Of a stretch of DNA of 64,000 bases, positions 25,406 to 33,886 are shown one piece after another. The notes under the pieces were generated by a model that had not been told where the DNA came from, made no database searches, and saw only the letters and a program-made list of their open reading frames with translations. A program made the translations under genes and the position numbers. The stretch is from NCBI GenBank assembly GCA_963931615.1, contig OZ007032.1:2170001-2234000 (forward strand), written 5' to 3'. This stretch comes from Coprenecus sp902388455. Lineage in GTDB: Bacteria > Bacteroidota > Bacteroidia > Bacteroidales > UBA932. The first letter of the stretch is position 1, and the number at the start of each line of letters is the position of its first letter.

Positions 25406-27261
25406 AGCTAGAGCTTCTCGCTCCGGCACGCAATAAGGACATCGGCATCGCGGCCATCGACTGCGGTGCCGATGCCGTGTATATAGCCGGACCTGCCTTC
25501 GGGGCACGCGAGGCGGCGGGCAACTCCTTCGGAGACATCGCCGTACTGACGGACTACGCTCACAGATTCGGCGCCAGGGTCTATCTGACCCTCAACACCA
25601 TCATCTTCGAGAACGAGCTGGAGGAAGCCCGCCGCTGCGTATTCAGCGCCGTGGAAGCCGGATGCGATGCCCTCATAGTCCAGGACCTCGGACTCCTGAG
25701 GATGAGCATCCCGCAGATAGAGCTGCACGCCTCCACCCAGTGCAACATCAGAACACCGGAACAGGCCCGCTGGCTGGCCTCCCTGGGCTTCCACAAGCTG
25801 GTCCTGGCCCGGGAGCTGAGCCTGGAGCAGATCCGGGAGATATCCGAAGCCGTCCCCCAATGCGAGATTGAGTGCTTCGTACACGGAGCCCTCTGCGTGT
25901 GCTACAGCGGCCAGTGCTACCTGAGCCAGTACCTCACCGGCCGGAGCGCCAACCGCGGCTGCTGTATCCAGGCCTGCCGCTCCCGCTACGACGTGAAGGA
26001 CGCCTCCGGCAATATCCTGTTGCGCGACAAAGCCATTCTCTCCCTCAAGGACCTCTCCCTCCTGGACCGGCTGGAACAGCTGGCCGGGGCGGGAGCCACC
26101 TCCTTCAAGATAGAGGGCCGGCTCAAGAACATCTCCTACGTCAGGAATATCGTCCGGGCCTACAGCGAGGCCCTGGACCGGCTGGTACAAAACAGCGGCG
26201 GCCGGTACTCCCGCAGTTCCTGGGGCTCCCCCGCCGGAGGCTTCACCCCTCAGCCCGCGGCTACCTTCAACCGGGGCTACACTCATTATTTCATCGACGG
26301 CACCCGGGGCAAATGGAATTCGGGCGACTACGCCAAGGGCATCGGAGAGCCCGTCGGGGAAGTCGGCAGCATAAGCGGCAGGACAATGGAGATACGGCTG
26401 TTCAAGGGCATCAGCACCCCGGTCACCAACGGCGACGGCCTCTGTTTCGTATCCAGGAAAGGGGAGGTCACCGGCATGCGGGCCGACAAGGTGGAGGGCA
26501 GCACCGTCACATTCGGACAGACCGAAGGCAGCACACCGGCCCCCGGCACGAAAATCTACCGCAGTTACAACCACAGCCTCGAAAAAGCCCTTGAGAACAA
26601 TCCGCCGACAAGACTGATTCCGGCAGAAATACGCCTGACACAGACAGACGGCGGGAGATACCTTCTGACGGTCGATGCCGCCGGCGGAGCCTCCGCGTCG
26701 GTGGAATTTACGGCGGAGCAGGCCCTAAACCGGGACAAGGCCGCCTCCGGCCTCCGCTCCTCGCTGTCCAGACGCAGCGGGATTTTCACATTTACCCTGA
26801 GCGGCCTGCCTCAAGACGGTCCCCTGCCCTTCCTGCCCCCATCGGCCGCCAACGCGCTGCGCCGGGAACTGGCCGCGGAACTGGAATCCGCTCCCGCCGC
26901 CCCGAACATGAGGGAAAGCATCCCCTTCGACCGCCTGGACAGGACCAGAATCATCCCTCCGGCACAGCGGACTCTGCTCAACTGCGCCAACTCATTGTCC
27001 CGAAGCATCTACGAATCAGCCGGCATAGAGCCTGACCGCGCTTTTGAGACCGACCCGGCGGCATCTGTGGAGCTCATGCGCTGCAAATACTGCATCCGCT
27101 ACGAGATGGGCCGCTGCCCGAAACAGCGTCCGGGAGAGAAGGCCGCACCGCTCTATCTGGAAAATAACGGACGCCGGGTAAAAGCCGTCTTCGACTGCGC
27201 CCGCTGCGAGATGGTCATACTTCCGGATCCGGATGGTGGTAACGCCCTTGATCCTGAGTGA
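25396..27261 (+). CDS. U32-family protein, RlhA-like (probable 23S rRNA hydroxylation)
   Basis: A 621-residue U32 protein. The N-terminal TIM-barrel-like region contains ELLAPARN and IEGRLKN; the conserved U32 Cys cluster is CVCYSGQCYLSQ then GCCIQACR (about 171-200); a DUF3656-like middle region follows; the C-terminus has more Cys (CKYCIRYEMGRCP, FDCARCEM). Its length and organisation fit RlhA (YdcP), which in E. coli takes part in 5-hydroxylation of 23S rRNA C2501, rather than a collagenase. The last residues, DPDGGNALDPE, come from the 150-bp repeat that follows, so the native C-terminus may have been different. Confidence 0.85.
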   Translation: MPVKLELLAPARNKDIGIAAIDCGADAVYIAGPAFGAREAAGNSFGDIAVLTDYAHRFGARVYLTLNTIIFENELEEARRCVFSAVEAGCDALIVQDLGLLRMSIPQIELHASTQCNIRTPEQARWLASLGFHKLVLARELSLEQIREISEAVPQCEIECFVHGALCVCYSGQCYLSQYLTGRSANRGCCIQACRSRYDVKDASGNILLRDKAILSLKDLSLLDRLEQLAGAGATSFKIEGRLKNISYVRNIVRAYSEALDRLVQNSGGRYSRSSWGSPAGGFTPQPAATFNRGYTHYFIDGTRGKWNSGDYAKGIGEPVGEVGSISGRTMEIRLFKGISTPVTNGDGLCFVSRKGEVTGMRADKVEGSTVTFGQTEGSTPAPGTKIYRSYNHSLEKALENNPPTRLIPAEIRLTQTDGGRYLLTVDAAGGASASVEFTAEQALNRDKAASGLRSSLSRRSGIFTFTLSGLPQDGPLPFLPPSAANALRRELAAELESAPAAPNMRESIPFDRLDRTRIIPPAQRTLLNCANSLSRSIYESAGIEPDRAFETDPAASVELMRCKYCIRYEMGRCPKQRPGEKAAPLYLENNGRRVKAVFDCARCEMVILPDPDGGNALDPE

Positions 27262-27603
27262 TATCGCCGTAGTCGATGGCCCGGACAGGGCTCGTTCGGA
27301 GCGAAGCGACTAAGCCCTCCCGCTCGGGGAGGGTTTGGGTGGGGGTACTACACCTAAACCGGTGCCCTGGTTACAGCTCCGGATGGTGGTAACGCCCTTG
27401 ATCCTGAGTGATATCGCCGTAGTCGATGGCACGGACAGGGCTCGTTCGGAGCGAAGCGACTAAGCCCTCCCGCTCGGGGAGGGTTTGGGTGGGGGTACTA
27501 CACCTAAACCGGTGCCCTGGTTACAGCTCCGGATGGTGGTAACGCCCTTGATCCTGAGTGATATCGCCGTAGTCGATGGCCCGGACAGGGCACCGGTTTA
27601 TGC
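27229..27603. repeat. 150-bp tandem repeat at the 3' end of the EFR1 gene
   Basis: Units begin with CCGGATGGTGGTAACGCC at 27229, 27379 and 27529. The first two are complete and differ at about one base; the third continues into the EFR1 coding sequence after about 70 bp. The unit contains the last 20 or so codons of the EFR1 gene (minus strand) and a hairpin with CCCTCCC-GCTC-GGGGAGGG followed by a G-rich tract. The first unit also provides the last codons and stop of the U32 gene on the plus strand. Confidence 0.9.
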
Positions 27604-28309
27604 AGGCAGTGCACTGCACGCAGCCGCGCCCCCAGACGGGACGCCCGTCCCGCATCGTGACTGTGCCTGTAGGACAATTGGCCGCACACAGCCCACAGCC
27701 TATGCAGGCATCGCCCACATGGAACTTGGTCTTACTGCCTGGACCGGCCAGGAACTTGCGGAACAGCGGATTGATGAGCCGGCTCTTGAGCCACGGCCTG
27801 GTACCCACGGTGTAATGGCTGCAACTGCTCTGTCCGCGGATGGCATCCACGACGGCCCGGACTTCCTGAGGAGCCGTATGCAGCTTCGTCTCGCGCACCT
27901 CATCGGAATCCACTCCGAATCCCTTCATCAGTATGTAGTTGTTCGGCATCCGCACCGACCAGCAGGCCGTCAGAGGCAGGCCGCGGCGGCTAAGGGCCTC
28001 CCGCATCATCCGGTCCGTCCAGCCGCAGGTATCCCCGCAGGTGCACACGGCATAGACCGGCTGCCCGCCGTAATCCTTGATCCGCAGACGCTCCACGAAA
28101 CGCAGCATCAGCACGGCCGGTCCCCACGAATGTACCGGGAAGACCAGAATCAGCGGCTCTCCGTCTTTTAGGGAATACTCACATACACCGGTCTCCCCAG
28201 CCTTACGCAGTTCATCGGCCACCGCCACAGGCTCAGCCTCCCCCAGCGCGGCCGACAGCTGCCGGGCCGTCCACAGAGAGTTTCCCGTACCTGAAAAATA
28301 GAATATCAT
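27521..28309 (-). CDS. EFR1-family flavodoxin/ferredoxin fusion protein
   Basis: A 262-residue protein. The N-terminal flavodoxin-like domain has an FMN-binding loop FSGTGNSLW (about 5-13). A C-terminal bacterial ferredoxin domain has two 4Fe-4S motifs, CIGCGLCAANCP (about 204-215) and CVQCTACINRCP (about 231-242). This is the EFR1 ferredoxin family, proposed to be an electron-transfer protein of anaerobes; partner unknown. The 3' end is part of a 150-bp tandem repeat, with two extra truncated copies of its last codons downstream. It is 3 bp upstream of holB on the same strand in transcription order after it. Confidence 0.88.
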   Translation of the reverse strand: MIFYFSGTGNSLWTARQLSAALGEAEPVAVADELRKAGETGVCEYSLKDGEPLILVFPVHSWGPAVLMLRFVERLRIKDYGGQPVYAVCTCGDTCGWTDRMMREALSRRGLPLTACWSVRMPNNYILMKGFGVDSDEVRETKLHTAPQEVRAVVDAIRGQSSCSHYTVGTRPWLKSRLINPLFRKFLAGPGSKTKFHVGDACIGCGLCAANCPTGTVTMRDGRPVWGRGCVQCTACINRCPVRAIDYGDITQDQGRYHHPEL

Positions 28310-28312
28310 ATA

Positions 28313-29449
28313 TCAGAAATTTTTGGTCGCAAACAGTACATTCGCCAGATGACAGAACACCATCTTGGCATTGACATTGGCCTCTATCATCGTCCTGGCC
28401 TCCTCCAGGGCCTTGAAGGCCTTCTCGTAGAAGCCGTCCGGTATAAGCGGGCTCAGGCGCGTCACAGTTTCCTCCTCTTGCGGAAGAACATCCGAAATAG
28501 CATTCAGGCCGCGGCGACGCATCATCATCTTACGCAACAGATCCTCCAGGTACAGGCAGAAATCCTTCTGCCGTTCGCGCCCCAGGGCCAGAAGTGCATC
28601 ATTGCCCTCCAGCAGCCCGACCAGATTTCCGGAGACCACCGAACCGAGCATCTGCTCCGCAGCCGGAAGGTATGCAGAAGCCGCCGACCCCTCCCCGGCC
28701 ATATCCAGTGCCATTCCAGGGCTGCCGCCGGCCGTGCGGGCATAGACCAGAGCCTCCTGCGGCGAAATGCCGGTCCGTTCCTGCAACATCCGGACTACAT
28801 CCTGAACCGATGGAGGATAGAGACGGATAAGCTGTGAACGGGAGCGGATAGTGGATATAATACGCTCAGGGGCATGAGTTATAAATAGGAAATATGTATC
28901 CGGCATAGGTTCCTCGACTATCTTGAGCAGACGGTTGGCCGCCTCGGCGTTCATTCTTTCCGGCAGCCAGATTATCATATACTTGCCCCGACCTTCGTAT
29001 GATTTGAGGCTCAGAACATCGAGTATCTCGCGGGCCTCTGCCACACTGATGGTTCCTACTTTGCCATCGATGCCCAGGCGGGCGTACAGGTCTGTCTCGG
29101 TAAAATACGGATTATCCCTGTAAAGCTGCCGCCACTCCTGAAGGAAGGAAGCACTCAGGGGCTTTTTCGAGCTTCCCGACTTAGCCGTAACATTGACCGG
29201 AAAGGCAAAATGCAGGTCGGGGTGGACCATCTCCCCCACCTTACGGCAGACCGGGCAGTCCCCGCAGGAATCCTCCCCTGCACAACGGTTCTGACACATC
29301 ATATACTGCACCAATGCCAGGGCCAACGGCAGGGCGCCGTAACCATCCCGCTCCACCAGCATTATGGAGTGCCCTGTCCGTCTGCTGTCCACCATACGGA
29401 GCAGGCGTGTCTTCAGTTCTTCGTTTCCTAATACTTCTTTAAATTGCAT
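28313..29449 (-). CDS. holB: DNA polymerase III delta' subunit-like clamp-loader ATPase
   Basis: A 378-residue AAA+ protein starting MQFKEVLGNEELKTRLL. The zinc-binding module is CAGEDSCGDCPVC (about 61-73). The Walker A region is degenerate (VERDGYGALPLA), as is usual for delta'. Sensor and SRC-like motifs occur in NAEAANRLLKIVEEP and STIRSRSQLIRL. It loads the sliding clamp as part of the DnaX complex. I chose ATG 29449; an upstream in-frame extension lacks homology. It is divergent from ricT, an arrangement that links replication and ricT as in other bacteria. Confidence 0.88.
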   Translation of the reverse strand: MQFKEVLGNEELKTRLLRMVDSRRTGHSIMLVERDGYGALPLALALVQYMMCQNRCAGEDSCGDCPVCRKVGEMVHPDLHFAFPVNVTAKSGSSKKPLSASFLQEWRQLYRDNPYFTETDLYARLGIDGKVGTISVAEAREILDVLSLKSYEGRGKYMIIWLPERMNAEAANRLLKIVEEPMPDTYFLFITHAPERIISTIRSRSQLIRLYPPSVQDVVRMLQERTGISPQEALVYARTAGGSPGMALDMAGEGSAASAYLPAAEQMLGSVVSGNLVGLLEGNDALLALGRERQKDFCLYLEDLLRKMMMRRRGLNAISDVLPQEEETVTRLSPLIPDGFYEKAFKALEEARTMIEANVNAKMVFCHLANVLFATKNF

Positions 29450-29458
29450 ATCGAAATT

Positions 29459-29480
29459 CAAAGATAAATAATTATCTTTG
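29459..29480. promoter_or_regulatory. Back-to-back -7 elements between holB and ricT
   Basis: TATCTTTG occurs on the minus strand at 29459-29466 and on the plus strand at 29473-29480, in the 37-bp gap between the divergent starts. Each lies within about 10 bp of the expected start codon, so both transcripts would have very short leaders. I do not see good -33 elements. Confidence 0.5.
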
Positions 29481-29486
29481 TAGTTT

Positions 29487-30701
29487 ATGGATAAAATGGA
29501 AGAAAAAAACATAATATACGATTGTTCCCGCGGATGCACCACCGAGCGGGAAGACAATGGGGAGCTGCTGTGCAGATACCACGGCGGATGCTGCAAGCTG
29601 CACGATTTCAACTGGCTCAGCGGCATCTACGACCCCAAGTTCAGCAATATATACGAAGTTCGTTTCAAGAACACCCGTAAGGGATTCTATGAAAACACCT
29701 CCCGCCAACTCCTCAAGATAGGCGATCTGGTAGTAGTTGAGGCCGTAACGGGTCACGATGTAGGCATAATCACTCTCGAAGGTCCGATAGTAGGCCGGCA
29801 GATACAGCGGAATCATTTTGACACGGCCACCAAAGAGTTCAGGAAAATCTACCGCAAGGCCCGCCCCCTCGACCTGGAAAAATGGCAGGAAGCCATAGCC
29901 AGGGAACACAGCACCATGATACGGGCCCGCCAGATAGCCGCGGATATGGGACTGAATATGAAAATAGGAGATGTGGAGTTCCAGGGTGACGGAACCAAAG
30001 CCATCTTTTACTACATCGCCGATGAGAGAGTGGACTTCCGCCAGCTTATCAAGGTATTCGCAGAGGAGTTCCGTATCAGAATAGAGATGAAACAGATAGG
30101 CGCCCGCCAGGAAGCCGGTCTCATCGGAGGCATAGGTGTCTGCGGACGCTCCCTGTGCTGCTCGAAATACATCTCCAACTTCCAGTCAATATCCACACAG
30201 TCCGCCCGCTGCCAGGACCTGTCCCTGAACCCGCAGAAACTGGCCGGCCAGTGCGGAAAACTCAAATGCTGCATCAACTACGAAGTGCCTGTATATGTGG
30301 ACGCCCACAACAACACCCCCAATGTCAATGCCCCCCTTGAATTCCAGGACGGTCAGGCCTGGCTAGTCAAGACCGACATTCTCAAGGGTATAATGTGGTT
30401 CTCCTATCAGGAGGGCGACATGTCCAAGATGACACCACTTACAGTAGACGAAGTCCGCCATATCATAGCGTCCAACCGGAAGGGCGTCAAACCTGCCACC
30501 ATGATCAAGGACAACGGCAACGAGGAAAGGCCTATAGACTTCGTATCATCCCTCGGAGACGACAGCATCGACCGCTTCGACAACAAGCGCAGGAAAAAGA
30601 AGAAAAAGAAAAAACCCGCACGGAACGGTGAGGCAGGCAATCCAGGAAACACCGGAAGCTCCACGGACAAAACCAACAACAGGAAACCCGGCAGACAATG
30701 A
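29487..30701 (+). CDS. ricT: PSP1-domain protein, RicT/YaaT-like
   Basis: A 404-residue protein with a PSP1 C-terminal domain (about 90-260). Diagnostic text includes GDLVVVEA, KARPLD, MKIGDVEFQGDG, FYYIADERVDFRQL, and the Cys cluster GVCGRSLCCSKYI followed by GQCGKLKCCINYE. In Bacillus, RicT forms an Fe-S RicAFT complex affecting RNA processing; Bacteroidota homologues are less studied. An N-terminal Cys-rich segment (CSRGCT, CRYHGGCCK) and a Lys/Gly/Asn-rich C-terminal tail (about 365-404) are extra. It overlaps gldH by 4 bp. Confidence 0.88.
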   Translation: MDKMEEKNIIYDCSRGCTTEREDNGELLCRYHGGCCKLHDFNWLSGIYDPKFSNIYEVRFKNTRKGFYENTSRQLLKIGDLVVVEAVTGHDVGIITLEGPIVGRQIQRNHFDTATKEFRKIYRKARPLDLEKWQEAIAREHSTMIRARQIAADMGLNMKIGDVEFQGDGTKAIFYYIADERVDFRQLIKVFAEEFRIRIEMKQIGARQEAGLIGGIGVCGRSLCCSKYISNFQSISTQSARCQDLSLNPQKLAGQCGKLKCCINYEVPVYVDAHNNTPNVNAPLEFQDGQAWLVKTDILKGIMWFSYQEGDMSKMTPLTVDEVRHIIASNRKGVKPATMIKDNGNEERPIDFVSSLGDDSIDRFDNKRRKKKKKKKPARNGEAGNPGNTGSSTDKTNNRKPGRQ

Positions 30702-31219
30702 AATTCCGGAAAGGACCATGCAGGCTGCTGATCTGCCTTACTGCCTTCGCGGCCTTATCTGCATGCTCTGGAATAGCGGACGACACTGCCACTATGTTCC
30801 GGAGTCTTGCGGACGGAGAAAAAGCGGAAGCACATTTCTCTGTACCCATGGACGACTCCACCGGAATATACACCCTCAGCCTTATAGCCCGCTTCAACAA
30901 AGGAGAAGGCCCTGACTCCCTTATCATGAACATTACACTCACATCCCCGGACAATATAAGAGGCTCAGAGACCGTAACTTTTCCATCCGGATACTATATC
31001 ATAAAACGCTACGTAAAGGATCATCCGGAAGACAGACGTATAATGCTGGCCTCCACCCCTGACTATTACGACATCTGCTGGGAATACCGGAGCGGAATTA
31101 TCCCACCGGTTCCTGGAGACTGGGAGATAGCCATCACCCTTCCAGACAGTCCGGAAGGACTAAGAGGAATAGGAATCACTATAAAATCAGAACAACATGG
31201 GAAAAGACAAGATACGTAA
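30698..31219 (+). CDS. GldH-like lipoprotein
   Basis: A 173-residue lipoprotein. The signal peptide ends in a lipobox with Cys at about residue 23 (SACSG). The body carries the GldH-like pattern: an early FxSLADGEKA segment, IYTLSLIARFN, and a region with YYIIKRYV and GDWEIAITLPDSPEGLRGIGITI at the end (in pieces). GldH belongs to gliding-motility lipoproteins, but many non-gliding Bacteroidales keep it, so a gliding role should not be assumed. It overlaps ricT by 4 bp and trmB by 23 bp, as in a tight operon. Confidence 0.75.
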   Translation: MKFRKGPCRLLICLTAFAALSACSGIADDTATMFRSLADGEKAEAHFSVPMDDSTGIYTLSLIARFNKGEGPDSLIMNITLTSPDNIRGSETVTFPSGYYIIKRYVKDHPEDRRIMLASTPDYYDICWEYRSGIIPPVPGDWEIAITLPDSPEGLRGIGITIKSEQHGKRQDT

Positions 31220-31862
31220 ATTCAAGGAAAACGAGACATTCCGCTGTCTCGTCCAGCCTCCTATGGACGAGGTACTGCACAAGGATCATCCGCTGAAAGG
31301 ACACTGGGGGACAGAAGTATTCGGCAATGACCATCCAATAATCCTCGAACTGGGCTGCGGCAAGGGAGAATACACTATAGCCCTCGCAGAGCGGTTTCCA
31401 GAGAACAACTACATCGGAGTTGACATCAAGGGCGCCCGCCTTTGGAAAGGCGCCAAGTACGCCACCGAGCACGCCATGCCCAACGTGGCCTTCCTCCGCA
31501 CCCGGATAGACTTCATCGACTCCCTCTTCGGTCCCGGCGAGGTATCGGAGATATGGCTGACCTTCTCCGACCCCCAGCCCAAGAAGCCCAACAAGCGGCT
31601 CTCCAGCCCCATCTTCCTGGAGCGCTACTCGCACTTCCTCAAGCCTGACGGCATCATGCACCTGAAGACCGACAGCCAGCTCCTGCACGAGTCCACCCTC
31701 GAAGTCATCCGCGAGGGCGGCCACACCCTTCTGGAGGCCGACAACGACATCTACGGCACCGGCCTCGCCGAGAGGGAGCCGCTGCTGTCCATCAAGACCT
31801 TCTACGAGTCGATGTTCCTCGCCGAAGGCAAACCGATCACATACGTAAGGTGGAAACTATAG
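31197..31862 (+). CDS. trmB: tRNA (guanine(46)-N7)-methyltransferase
   Basis: A 221-residue SAM methyltransferase. Motif I is LELGCGKGEYTIALAE (about 46-61). Further family motifs are YIGVDIKGARLW, FLRTRIDFI, and the signature WLTFSDPQPKKPNKR (about 120-134). It makes m7G46 in tRNA variable loops. It is the last gene of the ricT-gldH-trmB unit and overlaps the 3' end of the convergent polyprenyl synthase gene by 6 bp. Confidence 0.93.
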   Translation: MGKDKIRKFKENETFRCLVQPPMDEVLHKDHPLKGHWGTEVFGNDHPIILELGCGKGEYTIALAERFPENNYIGVDIKGARLWKGAKYATEHAMPNVAFLRTRIDFIDSLFGPGEVSEIWLTFSDPQPKKPNKRLSSPIFLERYSHFLKPDGIMHLKTDSQLLHESTLEVIREGGHTLLEADNDIYGTGLAEREPLLSIKTFYESMFLAEGKPITYVRWKL

Positions 31863-32852
31863 ACTGCCGCACAGACTTGCGGCAATGGATGCGAGGCCGT
31901 CTCTGGAAAGGGACGGCTTTAATATTTCCAGGCATTCCTGAGCCCGGGCAGAATAGTCCCTGACTACTCCTGTCGCTGACTCTATGCCGCCGTGGGAGAG
32001 GACGAAGGTCCTGATCTCTGAGGCTACCTCCCTGTCCTGCTCTTTCTTCGAAGGGTCGCAGGTAATGTCGCCCATCCGGCGGCGGATGTACTCCTCCTGA
32101 TCGGGGGCGTTGCGCATGGCGCAGAGCAGCGGCATGGTGATCTTGCGCTCCATGATGTCGCTGTCGCTGTCTTTGCCGGTCTCGGCGCTGGAATGATAGT
32201 CGAGGATGTCGTCCCGTATCTGGAAGCCGCAGCCCAGCCAGTAGGCATACTGTTCCATCGCTGCGACCACTTCCCCTGAGGCGCCGGCCACTATGGCAGG
32301 GCCCTTGACGGAGGCGATGAAGAGGGAGGCCGTCTTGCGCCTGATGACCTGGATGTAATCGTCCTCAGTGGCACGGAGGCTGTCGGCCAGTTCCATCTGG
32401 ATGATTTCGCCCTCCGCCAACTCCTCAAGGGACTTCGAATAGATGCCCAGCACCTCCACGGGACAGCCGTAGGCGATGAGCAAGTGAATGGCCCGGGTCA
32501 GCCAGTAGTCCCCCATCAGCAGGGATGCTCCGGGGGAAAACAGCTTGCGTACCGTCATGCGGCCGCGGCGCTGGTCGCTGTCGTCCACCACGTCGTCGTG
32601 AAGAAGGGTGGCGGTGTGGATAAGTTCGGAGACAGCTGCGCAGGCTACAGCCTTCTGATTAATAGAACCGCTGCAGGCCTTCGCGGTTACGAGGGCCAGC
32701 AGCGGTCTGAGTTTTTTACCCGAAGCATCGAGGAGATAGGTGTTGATCCTGTTGAGAAGGTCGCTGCGGGAAGCCAGGGCATCCGTAAGGAGCTTTTCGA
32801 AGCCTTCCCACTCCGGGGCTATCGTCCGTCTGATGTCTTCGGTCAGTGTCAT
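31857..32852 (-). CDS. Polyprenyl diphosphate synthase (long-chain)
   Basis: A 331-residue all-trans isoprenyl diphosphate synthase. The first Asp-rich motif is LLHDDVVDD (about 88-96) and the second is FQIRDDILDY (about 217-226); the GKKLRP motif lies at about 45-50. It would make the side chain of menaquinone, the main quinone of Bacteroidales, probably C35-C55; chain length cannot be told from sequence alone. It is the last gene of a minus-strand run beginning at sdaA, 9 bp after the barrel gene. Confidence 0.9.
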   Translation of the reverse strand: MTLTEDIRRTIAPEWEGFEKLLTDALASRSDLLNRINTYLLDASGKKLRPLLALVTAKACSGSINQKAVACAAVSELIHTATLLHDDVVDDSDQRRGRMTVRKLFSPGASLLMGDYWLTRAIHLLIAYGCPVEVLGIYSKSLEELAEGEIIQMELADSLRATEDDYIQVIRRKTASLFIASVKGPAIVAGASGEVVAAMEQYAYWLGCGFQIRDDILDYHSSAETGKDSDSDIMERKITMPLLCAMRNAPDQEEYIRRRMGDITCDPSKKEQDREVASEIRTFVLSHGGIESATGVVRDYSARAQECLEILKPSLSRDGLASIAASLCGSL

Positions 32853-32861
32853 TTCTGTCTA

Positions 32862-33536
32862 CTAGAAGAAAAATGCCAGGGAAAGCTCGCCTCCGCTGAA
32901 TTTGGAGTCTGAGTCAAAATCAACACGTGCTCCACGTATCTCGAACTCATCCTCGAAGACGGGATTGAGATCCCAGTTCCACTTGAAGGATACCTGGAAA
33001 CGCCATACGTAGATACCTGCACCCACGCCGATACCGTACTGGAAGCGATTCAGGAACTGGTTGACTGTCTCCTTGTCCAGATCTGCTCCGAGGATACTGC
33101 CGTTACCGAAGAGTACGGCGCCTACATAGGGAGAAACCACCACGTAGGGCTTAATTACGTTCAGGAAACGGAAGCCCCACTGGATATTGATAGGAACGCG
33201 GAGGGAGCCTGATGAGAACTTGGAGGCGGGGATTTCGTAACCGATTCCCAGAATTTCTCCGCTGTAGCCGGGGGTAGTGATGCCAGACTGCACGTACTGC
33301 AGTTCGGGGTTGATCTCGAAGCCCAGGGGCAGGTTGAAATTGAAGACGAGACCGGCATTGAATCCTGTGTAGGTTTTCAGAAATCCGCTCTCAAAGGCGT
33401 CATCCATGTCGGACATGTTGGAAAAGTTCAGTCCGGCCTTGACGCCGAGGTTGAAGAAGTCCTTGCCGGGCTGGGCGTTGGCCGGTACAGCAGCGATCAG
33501 GAGGGCAAGGGTAAGGATTGAGAAAATCTTTTTCAT
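32862..33536 (-). CDS. Outer-membrane beta-barrel protein (PorT-like family)
   Basis: A 224-residue protein with a signal peptide (about 1-21, ending ANAQ), then an eight-strand-like barrel. Diagnostic text includes FNLGVKAGLNFSNMS and the C-terminal LSLAFFF, a typical outer-membrane end. I chose ATG 33536 because the longer frame upstream runs through the trxA gene. It resembles the protein at 33887-34549, suggesting an old duplication with trxA between the copies. Confidence 0.85.
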   Translation of the reverse strand: MKKIFSILTLALLIAAVPANAQPGKDFFNLGVKAGLNFSNMSDMDDAFESGFLKTYTGFNAGLVFNFNLPLGFEINPELQYVQSGITTPGYSGEILGIGYEIPASKFSSGSLRVPINIQWGFRFLNVIKPYVVVSPYVGAVLFGNGSILGADLDKETVNQFLNRFQYGIGVGAGIYVWRFQVSFKWNWDLNPVFEDEFEIRGARVDFDSDSKFSGGELSLAFFF

Positions 33537-33547
33537 GGTAAACGTTT

Positions 33548-33862
33548 TTACTCGATTGAGTTCATCTTGGCGACGATGGCGGCCTTTGTGGTGGAGCCGA
33601 CCATCTTCTCTTTCATTACACCGCCCTTGAAGAACAGCAGAGTAGGGATGTTGCGGATGCCGAACTTCATGGGGATGTCTGTGGACTCGTCCACGTTGCA
33701 CTTCGCGATGAGCCATTTGCCCTCATACTCTTTGGACAGCTCCTCAACGATAGGAGAGATCATGCGGCAGGGGCCGCACCAGGGTGCCCAGAAATCCAGA
33801 AGCACGGGAATCTGGGAGTTGATTACCATTTCCTCGAAATTGGAATCATTGATTGCTAACAT
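33548..33862 (-). CDS. trxA: Thioredoxin
   Basis: A 104-residue thioredoxin without a signal peptide. The active site is WCGPC (about 28-32), with the expected DFWAPWC and cis-Pro segment NIPTLLFFKGG (about 72-82). It reduces cytoplasmic disulfides. It is flanked by two outer-membrane barrel genes with short gaps (11 and 24 bp), so it is probably co-transcribed with them. Confidence 0.95.
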   Translation of the reverse strand: MLAINDSNFEEMVINSQIPVLLDFWAPWCGPCRMISPIVEELSKEYEGKWLIAKCNVDESTDIPMKFGIRNIPTLLFFKGGVMKEKMVGSTTKAAIVAKMNSIE

Positions 33863-33886
33863 AACTTTTTACCTTTTTATAAATTA

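Noticed and set aside
27485..28171. A 228-residue plus-strand frame opposite the EFR1 gene
   Set aside because: It is antisense to a clear flavodoxin/ferredoxin gene with two 4Fe-4S motifs.
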